Shown piece by piece: positions 32,719-38,346 of a stretch of 38,346 bases of DNA. Numbering within the stretch: the stretch's first letter is position 1; each line of letters begins with the position of its first letter. This DNA is from Acidihalobacter_A sp037381185. Its GTDB lineage: Bacteria; Pseudomonadota; Gammaproteobacteria; DSM-5130; Acidihalobacteraceae. The stretch is taken from NCBI RefSeq assembly GCF_037381185.1, contig NZ_JARRQY010000032.1, positions 1 through 38,346 on the forward strand, written 5' to 3'. Below the pieces are notes generated by a model. It did not search any database. It worked only from the letters and a program-made list of their open reading frames with translations, and was not told the DNA's origin. Made by a program: the position numbers and the translations under genes.

Positions 32719-32720
32719 AT

Positions 32721-32764
32721 TTCTGATGAGCCTGGAGAATGCGAAAATATGAATTTCATCAGAA
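32721..32764 (-). promoter_or_regulatory. Inverted repeat upstream of the TauE-like gene
   Basis: TTCTGATGA (32721-32729) and TCATCAGAA (32756-32764) are perfect 9-bp inverted arms 26 bp apart, just before the start codon. They could be a regulator site or a leader stem. No ribosome site is obvious for this gene. Confidence 0.35.
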
Positions 32765-32850
32765 GCTCCATAATTTTTCTGCGTCTAGCATGAAATAGAA
32801 TTTCACGAACAAATTTCAGAGGGGGCGGCATTTTTGAATGAATGGTAATC

Positions 32851-33906
32851 TTATTGCCTGTGGTTTGTTTCTGAATACTCTGGATAAATTGCCGCGAAAC
32901 GGTGAGGCTTACATCGGTGTGGAATTTCTTGGTCTGTTAGTACATTGCGTAGTGAAAAGAACGCTTTTCCAACTCGTTTATTATAATTGATCATGATATT
33001 TTTCAGTCTGTCCATATCGAAATTAACTCGCGCATAACGAGAAAAATTTTGCGCTGCGGCGAGCGCATGTAAACCGTGTCTGTTCTCCACCTCTCCAGAA
33101 TGACCTAATACATAACCCTTGGCATTACGTAGAGCCTTCGTATCGGTGCTTAACGATGGTTCGACAGATAACAGCTTCTTCTTGATAAATTGAGAAAGAT
33201 AATTGTATTCGCGTCCGTTCCAGAGTTCAGAAGCAACAGAGACCATCATGGCATCCACAAGAGATTGCCTGTGTTCATGAGAGTTCATTGCAGATTTATG
33301 CGCTGAGACCCCCGTTTCGTAGAGAAACTCGGAAAACTCATCGCATGCTTTGACTTTATATTGGTCATCAACCCATGCCGATGCTCCAAAAGCAGAAGCC
33401 ATGTATTTGTACATTCCGTCATGCCCATTTTGCCCAAGGCCAAAGTCATCCTTTGTGACCTCGTGCATGTGAGCTAATACGATGTGGTAGCTCGATTGAT
33501 CTTCCTGCGAAATGTGAACGGCATCCGCGGACAGGCGCATGATGACTTTCGCAGACACCAGGCTTGTCGTTCTGTGCGTTTCATTCCAGCCGTTAAAGAA
33601 GCTGAGGACGCTAGAGTCCGTCTTCTCCTTCTCGAGAAAAGCTTCAAAGGCATCCTCGGCGTGGGTTTGAGCCTCCTGTGTTATCGGATGGCAAAGAACG
33701 TCATGCATAACACCTTGAAGTTGCTCGACATGATCTATTTGAGCGGGGGTAGATACACTGCGGAATTCTTCGGTTATGGAACGAGCGGGAATTTTCAACT
33801 TTGAGATATGAGTAGGCAGTGACTCTATGAATACATCGCCCAACTCCTGCATGGAGGAGGGCGTTTTCTTTACGTCGGCATAATTTTGCAAAATGACAGA
33901 ATTCAT
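32851..33906 (-). CDS. Unrecognised protein, candidate haem-oxygenase-like diiron oxidase
   Basis: This 351-residue protein appears all helical, with no signal peptide or membrane segment. I cannot name its family. Three clusters could build a metal site: AHMHEVTKDDFGLGQNGHDGMYKYMASAFG (H148, E149, D154, H162), SELWNGREYNYL (E227), and GHSGEVENRHGLHAL (H269, E274, H277). The E/D-G-x-G-H and E-x2-H spacing is reminiscent of haem-oxygenase-like diiron oxidases (TenA/CADD/SznF-type), but the full H-x3-D-x2-H signature is not exact. This assignment is tentative. AGAGGTG precedes the start. It is divergent from a LysR gene and upstream of the TauE-like permease gene. Confidence 0.6.
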   Translation of the reverse strand: MNSVILQNYADVKKTPSSMQELGDVFIESLPTHISKLKIPARSITEEFRSVSTPAQIDHVEQLQGVMHDVLCHPITQEAQTHAEDAFEAFLEKEKTDSSVLSFFNGWNETHRTTSLVSAKVIMRLSADAVHISQEDQSSYHIVLAHMHEVTKDDFGLGQNGHDGMYKYMASAFGASAWVDDQYKVKACDEFSEFLYETGVSAHKSAMNSHEHRQSLVDAMMVSVASELWNGREYNYLSQFIKKKLLSVEPSLSTDTKALRNAKGYVLGHSGEVENRHGLHALAAAQNFSRYARVNFDMDRLKNIMINYNKRVGKAFFSLRNVLTDQEIPHRCKPHRFAAIYPEYSETNHRQ

Positions 33907-34142
33907 GGGTTCACCTCTTTCAACTACTGGGCGGTTGAGTGGGGCGCCTTTTATGCGATACTTTGAAGCCGTCGCCTAGCGAGAAAATGCAACATTACGC
34001 GATCCCAACAGGCGCTCAGGCTTTCCCCAAACAGGAGGGATTTTCCTTCTCCTCTCAGTTCGCCGAATTCTAAGGCCGCTAAACACATCACGACAACTGA
34101 TTTATAATAACGTGTTCATTCACTATTATTGAGCAAACGCCG
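33907..34142. promoter_or_regulatory. Divergent control region with LysR promoter
   Basis: These are 236 bp between the putative oxidase and LysR genes. TATAAT (34103-34108) is a perfect -10 for the LysR gene, with a weak -35 (TAAACA) 17 bp upstream. The divergent layout is the usual one for a LysR regulator and its target. I could not pick out a convincing T-N11-A box for the oxidase side. Confidence 0.5.
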
Positions 34143-34832
34143 ATGGAACTGTCTCAGCTCAAAATGTTTAAGGCGGTGGTCGACCAAGGTAGCATCGCTA
34201 AGGCCTCGGAAATTTTGCATTGCGTTCCTTCGAACATAACAAGCAGAATAAAGCTTCTGGAGCAGGATTTAGGCGTGGAGCTCTTCATGCGAAAAGGGCG
34301 CGGTCTTGTCATCACTCCTTCAGGAGAAATATTTCTTGAATATGTGTGCAAGATACTGGCGTTTTGCGAGGAAGCTCGCAGGGCGCTGGAGCCATCCTCA
34401 GAGCCTTCTGGAGTATTGAGGATTGGTGCTATTGAAACAGCCGCAACCGGCCGACTGCCAGCGGTGTTATCGAAATTCCATCAGGACTATCCAGCGGTCC
34501 AGATGCAGTTCAGCACGGGGACATGGCAACAGTTAGTAAGTGACGTCGCTGATCACAAATTGGATGGCGCAATCGTCGCGACAAAGAGCGATCATCCAGA
34601 TATTTCCTATCTAAATATTCATAGGGAATCCTTGGTATTAATTGCATCTCCATTTGCAGGAAAATTGTCGAATCCCGCGGATTTGAAAGGAAAAATCGGA
34701 GATATAAGGGGTTATGAATTTAATGAATTACTGCCTGTGCAAAATTATTTCATAAAAAATAACGCAATGGGTGTTCATCGCGCTCGGGAAGCTTTCGAGA
34801 CTTTGTTGTTCAATGAGTTAGGAAAAATATAA
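34143..34832 (+). CDS. LysR family regulator, C-terminally shortened
   Basis: The protein has 229 residues. The N-terminal winged helix is complete: LSQLKMFKAVVDQGSIAKASEILHCVPSNITSRIKLLEQDLGVELFMRKGRGLVITPSGEIFLEY. The effector domain starts normally (GVLRIGAIETAATGRLPAVLSKFHQDYPAVQMQFSTGT), but after LIASPFAGKLSNPADLKGKIGD (~190) the sequence stops resembling the family, and the last ~70 residues of the usual ~300 are missing. The base composition is AT-rich like its neighbours. It may be a truncated, partly functional regulator of the divergent oxidase/TauE genes. Confidence 0.8.
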   Translation: MELSQLKMFKAVVDQGSIAKASEILHCVPSNITSRIKLLEQDLGVELFMRKGRGLVITPSGEIFLEYVCKILAFCEEARRALEPSSEPSGVLRIGAIETAATGRLPAVLSKFHQDYPAVQMQFSTGTWQQLVSDVADHKLDGAIVATKSDHPDISYLNIHRESLVLIASPFAGKLSNPADLKGKIGDIRGYEFNELLPVQNYFIKNNAMGVHRAREAFETLLFNELGKI

Positions 34833-34888
34833 GATCATCTCAGGGCAATCTAATGTCATATTGGTTCCCCCTGTTTTGGATCTAAAAA

Positions 34889-34920
34889 CAGGCCTTCCAC
34901 CTTGATGGATGGAAGGCCTG
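34889..34920 (-). terminator. Hairpin with T run on the minus strand
   Basis: CAGGCCTTCCA (34889-34899) pairs with TGGAAGGCCTG (34910-34920) around a 10-nt loop. On the minus strand TTTTT follows, a terminator shape, but no minus-strand gene ends here. It may be left over from a rearrangement, or serve LysR mRNA as a 3' stem. Confidence 0.45.
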
Positions 34921-34930
34921 GAGCAGATCG

Positions 34931-34949
34931 AGGTCTAAAATATAGACCT
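34931..34949 (+). promoter_or_regulatory. Palindromic operator before prolyl oligopeptidase gene
   Basis: AGGTCTAAAATATAGACCT has perfect 7-bp arms and a 5-bp centre. It ends 46 bp before the start codon at 34996. The same core (17 bp) stands at 37952-37968, upstream of the pirin pseudogene on the other strand. Confidence 0.6.
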
Positions 34950-34995
34950 GCCCCTGGATCTGCGGGCCCCACGACGATAAGCAGAGAGACTCTCG

Positions 34996-37158
34996 ATGCG
35001 GCGCTTGCCCAGATTTCCCTATCTTGCCAAGACGCCGGATGCCGCGGGTGCGGGATCGGGCGTCTCGGCAGCGGCCAAGGCCGATGCGTACCGCTGGCTG
35101 GAGGTGATCGACGGCTCCGAGGCGCTGGCCTGGGTCGAGGCCCATGACCGCGACACCCTCGACGTCCTGGGGGGCCCCGAGTTCGATCACCTGACCGCCG
35201 AGCTGCGCGAGATCCTCGATGCCGACGATCGCATCCCCTTCGTGGTCAAGCGCGGCGAGCACTACTACAACTTCTGGCAGGACGCCGATCACCCCCGCGG
35301 GGTGTGGCGGCGGACCCACTGGGCCTCCTACTGCCAGTCCCAGCCCGAGTGGGAAGTACTGATCGACGTCGACGCCCTTAACGCCGCCGAGGGCGAGAGC
35401 TGGGTGTGGCACGGCGCGAGCTGCCTCGAACCCGAGGATCCGGCGGGTCCCTGGGAGAGGGCGCTGGTGGCGCTCTCACCGGGCGGCACCGATGCCGACG
35501 TGACACGCGAGTTCGATCTCGTCAACCAACGCTGGGTCGAGGACGGCTTCCAACGGCCCGCGGCCAAGGGCGGTCTGAGCTGGATCGACCGTGACAGTGT
35601 CTACGCCTATACCGATTTCGGCCCCGATGCCGCGGGGCGGAGCGCGCTCACCAGCGCCGGCTATCCGCGCTGCGTCAAGCGCTGGCGGCGGGGGCAGCCG
35701 CTGGCCGCGGCGGAGACGCTGTTCGAGGCGGCGCCGGATGATCTGATGGTGTTCGCCTTTCGCGATCGCACCCGCGGCTTCGAGCGCGACTTTATCCACC
35801 ACGCTTCGGCGTTCTACGCGCAGCGGTTGATCGAGCGCCTGCCCGATGGCACCCGGATCCCGCTCGACCTGCCGCTCTCGGCCCGGGCCAGCGTGCACCG
35901 CGAGTGGCTGCTGGTGCTGCCGCGCGACGACTGGACCCCGGCGGCGACGTGCTATCCCGGCGGGGCGCTGCTGGCGATCGACTACGCCGCGTTCAAGGCC
36001 GGCGCCCGCGACTTTCGCGTGCTCTTCACGCCGGACGCGCGACGCTCGCTGGAGGGGTTCGAGTGGACTCGTCACTACCTGGTGCTGGATATCCTCGAAG
36101 ACGTCAAACACCGCTTCGTGCGGCTCGAACCCCGTGCCGCAGCCGCGTGGGCGAGCCTGGCGCTAGACACCTTGCCGCCCTCCGGCGAGGTCGGCCTGTC
36201 GGCGGTGGACGACGAGACCAGCGACGAGGTCTTCGTCGTGGTCACCGACTATCTGACCCCGACCACACTGTCGCGCCTAGACCTGGCCCGCATCGAGAGC
36301 GCACCCGCGGCGCCCGACCCGGTCAAGCAGGCCCCGGCCTTGTTCGACGCCACCAGCATGCGCGTCGAGCAGCGTTTCGCCACCAGCGCCGACGGCACCC
36401 GGGTACCCTATTTCCTGGTGTTGCCGGCGGGCGACGACGACGTTTCACGCGCAACGGCGCTGCCCACGCTGCTCTATGGCTACGGCGGTTTCGAGATCTC
36501 GCTCACGCCGCACTACGCGCCCGACGTGGGGCGCTGCTGGCTGGCCCGCGGCGGCGCCTATGCGGTGGCCAATATTCGCGGCGGCGGCGAGTACGGCCCG
36601 CGCTGGCACCGTGCCGCGCTCAAGGCGCATCGCCACAAGGCGTTCGAGGATTTCGCCGCGGTGGCCGCGGACCTGGTGGCCAGCGGCGTGACCACACCGT
36701 GCCAGCTGGGCATCCAGGGCGGCTCCAACGGCGGTCTGCTGGTGGGCAACATGATCACCCGCTACCCGGATCGTTTCGCCGCCGCGGTGTGTAAAGTGCC
36801 GCTGCTCGACATGCGCCGCTACCACCGGCTGCTCGCCGGTGCCTCGTGGATGGCCGAGTATGGCGACCCCGACAGCGCCGACTGGGACGCCTTCCTGCGC
36901 GACTACTCGCCCTATCACAACCTGCGCGAGGGCGTGGCCTACCCGGCGGTGCTGTTCACCACCTCGACCCGCGACGACCGCGTGCATCCCGGGCACGCGC
37001 GGAAGATGATGGCGAAGATGGAAGCGATGAAGGCCGGCGACGTCCATTACTACGAGAACACCGAAGGTGGCCACGGCGGTGCTGCCGACAGCGCCCAGCG
37101 GGCGACGTTGAGCGCGCTGGCATGGCGCTTTCTGTGGCAAAGACTGGGCGGCCGCTGA
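34996..37158 (+). CDS. Prolyl oligopeptidase family serine peptidase (S9A)
   Basis: This 720-residue protein has an N-terminal beta-propeller (~70-430, beginning RIPFVVKRGEHYYNFWQD) and a C-terminal alpha/beta hydrolase with GYGGFEISLTPHY, GGAYAVANIRGGGEYGPRWH, nucleophile S577 in GGSNGG, the acid in TRDDRVHPGH (D660/D661) and H693 in EGGHGG. It cleaves short peptides after proline or related residues. No signal peptide is present, so it is cytosolic. The rich Asp/Glu content and GC-rich codons differ sharply from the AT-rich genes just to the left. AGAGAGA is the ribosome-site candidate. It is convergent with the pirin pseudogene and shares its upstream palindrome. Confidence 0.93.
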   Translation: MRRLPRFPYLAKTPDAAGAGSGVSAAAKADAYRWLEVIDGSEALAWVEAHDRDTLDVLGGPEFDHLTAELREILDADDRIPFVVKRGEHYYNFWQDADHPRGVWRRTHWASYCQSQPEWEVLIDVDALNAAEGESWVWHGASCLEPEDPAGPWERALVALSPGGTDADVTREFDLVNQRWVEDGFQRPAAKGGLSWIDRDSVYAYTDFGPDAAGRSALTSAGYPRCVKRWRRGQPLAAAETLFEAAPDDLMVFAFRDRTRGFERDFIHHASAFYAQRLIERLPDGTRIPLDLPLSARASVHREWLLVLPRDDWTPAATCYPGGALLAIDYAAFKAGARDFRVLFTPDARRSLEGFEWTRHYLVLDILEDVKHRFVRLEPRAAAAWASLALDTLPPSGEVGLSAVDDETSDEVFVVVTDYLTPTTLSRLDLARIESAPAAPDPVKQAPALFDATSMRVEQRFATSADGTRVPYFLVLPAGDDDVSRATALPTLLYGYGGFEISLTPHYAPDVGRCWLARGGAYAVANIRGGGEYGPRWHRAALKAHRHKAFEDFAAVAADLVASGVTTPCQLGIQGGSNGGLLVGNMITRYPDRFAAAVCKVPLLDMRRYHRLLAGASWMAEYGDPDSADWDAFLRDYSPYHNLREGVAYPAVLFTTSTRDDRVHPGHARKMMAKMEAMKAGDVHYYENTEGGHGGAADSAQRATLSALAWRFLWQRLGGR

Positions 37159-37311
37159 GGGTCGCCCGAAAGGTCGCCGGCGAACCCATAAGCACATTTT
37201 GCGGGAACGCCGGAGGATGCTCCGGGACGATTTCCGAATCGATCAAGAAAGGACAGCCGTCCCGGCGATGAATATCACCGAAACGGCATGTGGCGCGTTG
37301 CCGTCCCTGGC

Positions 37312-37893
37312 TCAGGCCACCTCCACCAACACCACCTCACTCTCCACCTCGGCACTCACCACCAGCACCGTCTCGTCCTCGATCGCCAGCCCATCCCCGG
37401 CCGCCGCCAGCACGCCATTGACCCGCACGCACCCCTTGGCCGGCACCAGATAGGCCTTGCGGTTCGCCTCCAGCGTATAGGTCACCTCGTGCCCGGTGCT
37501 CAGCGCCGCCGCCATCACCCGGCCATCCGTCTGGATCGGCAGGGCATCGCCATCCTCGTAGCCGCTGGCCAGCACCTTGAAGCCGCCGTCCCGGCCCGCC
37601 TTCGGGAAAGGCCGGCCGGCGGCAAACCGCTGGCGTTGGGGATGATCCAGATCTGGAAGATCCGCGTCTCCGTGTCCTCAAAGTTGTAGTCGCTATGGGT
37701 AAACCCCGTGCCCGCGGACATCACCTGCACATCGTCCGCCTCGGTGCGGCCCTTATTATCCAGGCTGTCACTGGTGAGTGATCGCTCCCTCACGGACATA
37801 GGTGATGATCTCCATATCGCGATGGGAATGCGAATCGAACCCGGTCCGCGGCGCGATGGTATCGTCGTTCCACACCAGAACACAGTGCGGTGT
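37312..37893 (-). pseudogene. Pirin family gene, truncated and frameshifted
   Basis: Joined across frames, the sequence reads VLVWNDDTIAPRTGF, DSHSHRDMEIITYVREGAITHQ, then (shift near 37770) DSLDNKGRTEADDVQVMSAGTGFTHSDYN, RIFQIWIIPNASGLPPA, then (second lesion, ~37611-37625, bases lost) PFPKAGRDGGFKVLASGYEDGDALPIQTDGRVM to the normal end. The cupin metal-ligand region HSHRDME is still visible. The first ~50 residues are missing; an in-frame stop (37894-37896) lies just upstream. Pirins are Fe-cupins with quercetinase-like or regulatory roles. At least three lesions show it is dead. Confidence 0.85.
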
Positions 37894-37951
37894 CTAGAAT
37901 TTATACCTAATTTGCGCTAGATCCTGGGATGACTCTCCCCCTCCGCGTCGT

Positions 37952-37968
37952 GGTCTAAAATATAGACC
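37952..37968 (-). promoter_or_regulatory. Palindromic operator before pirin pseudogene
   Basis: GGTCTAAAATATAGACC is the same palindrome as 34931-34949. It stands about 60 bp upstream of the surviving pirin sequence, in the position of a promoter for the minus strand. Confidence 0.6.
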
Positions 37969-38233
37969 TATCCCTCTATTCCTTGTCCCTCTATTCTCTT
38001 TCTGCACGGTACTAGATGATTAAAAAACCAACCTCTTTTATTTCTTGATCAATTTCCCTAACGTGATAGCTTGCCAGAAACTCTCCGGGTATTTGGGTGC
38101 TTGTTTGTTTCCAGTAGACAAGAGCCACGTCATTTCTTCGCATAACACCCAAAATTTCTCGTTGGAGACTTAAAGATGTTAAAAGCTTCGAGTTTTTCCA
38201 CTGAGATTCTACGTTCTTTTTATTTTCGGGTCT
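37969..38233 (-). other. AT-rich stretch with a 43-codon frame of unknown nature
   Basis: A minus-strand frame from ATG at 38143 to TAG at 38012-38014 reads MRRNDVALVYWKQTSTQIPG and ends EVGFLII. The same frame is open leftward of a stop near the transposase end, so it may be the tail of a larger lost gene. I recognise no family. A TCCCTCTATT-CCTTG-TCCCTCTATT direct repeat lies at 37971-37995. Confidence 0.3.
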
Positions 38234-38346
38234 TCACCGGATTGAGTGGGTGACTGACCGATTTATGAGTCGATTGGGGTAGAGATCGAGGCCGCCGAGA
38301 TGGAAGTAGATGGCGTTATGAAAGCGAGCGCGGTTGCGAAAGCCAT
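38234..38346 (-). mobile_element. Transposase C-terminal fragment (runs off the window)
   Basis: The last 37 codons read GFRNRARFHNAIYFHLGGLDLYPNRL and end THSIR with a stop at 38234-38236. The GFRN-x-x-x-F and AIYFHLGGLDLYP pattern is like the end of DDE transposases I recall, possibly ISL3-type, but the family cannot be fixed from this piece. The gene starts beyond the right edge. Confidence 0.4.

Larger units (their letters stand above)
34833..34995. other. Junction region: hairpin plus palindrome
   Basis: Base composition changes here from the AT-rich island to GC-rich DNA. It holds the hairpin at 34889-34920 and the palindrome at 34931-34949, described separately. Confidence 0.5.

Noticed and set aside
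1..38346. CRISPR array, tRNA or rRNA genes
   Set aside because: I saw no regularly spaced direct repeats with unique spacers and no tRNA or rRNA signature. The structured repeats at 1-707 and 7296-8211 are not array-like.

Overview
The window looks like the chromosome of a GC-rich, sulfur-oxidising gammaproteobacterium. The evidence is a complete Tat-exported SoxB, a DsrE2-like protein, a TauE/SafE permease, a Pho/polyphosphate regulon and a typical gammaproteobacterial housekeeping set. A Chromatiales or Ectothiorhodospiraceae relative (Acidihalobacter-like) is my inference; no rRNA or tRNA is present to test it. The first ~30.7 kb reads as core chromosome. From ~30.7 kb to the right end it becomes a mosaic of gene remnants, an internally deleted insertion sequence, an AT-rich island and a GC-rich imported-looking segment.

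Layout. 1-707 and 7296-8211 hold two copies of a long non-coding composite repeat built from nested inverted repeats. Between them lie an integral membrane protein (888-1406), a DsrE2-like protein with a strong promoter, small conserved proteins, a GlcG/HbpS-type exported protein, cyclopropane fatty acid synthase, a DUF924 protein, an EAL phosphodiesterase and a GNAT acetyltransferase. 8349-10767 encodes a class II glutamine amidotransferase followed by a membrane-anchored FMN glutamate-synthase domain protein, which together resemble a split glutamate synthase.

10951-22099 is a phosphate/polyphosphate block: phoB-phoR-ppx-lemA-DUF2207 on the plus strand, an S10 peptidase, a small lipoprotein and ppk1 on the minus strand, then phoU. 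Pho-box-like sites lie before phoB and between ppk1 and phoU. soxB follows phoU (22249-23979). A ~207-bp MITE-like element, a CopD-like membrane protein, an isochorismatase-type hydrolase and an MFS transporter come next. Then comes a marR-FUSC-DUF1656-HlyD efflux operon organised like aaeXAB.

30.7-32.0 kb is a gene graveyard: a decayed ASCH gene and a 5'-truncated NYN/PIN-like gene cut by a 622-bp IS5-family deletion derivative. 31.95-34.83 kb is an AT-rich island holding a TauE/SafE permease, an unrecognised protein with a possible haem-oxygenase-like diiron metal site, and a divergent, C-terminally shortened LysR regulator. 34.9-38.0 kb holds a prolyl oligopeptidase and a pirin pseudogene, convergent, each preceded by the same palindrome. 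The right edge contains a transposase 3' fragment.

The most unusual items are the structured composite repeats, whose paired stems differ between copies by compensatory changes, and the AT-rich LysR / putative diiron oxidase / sulfite-exporter-like island.
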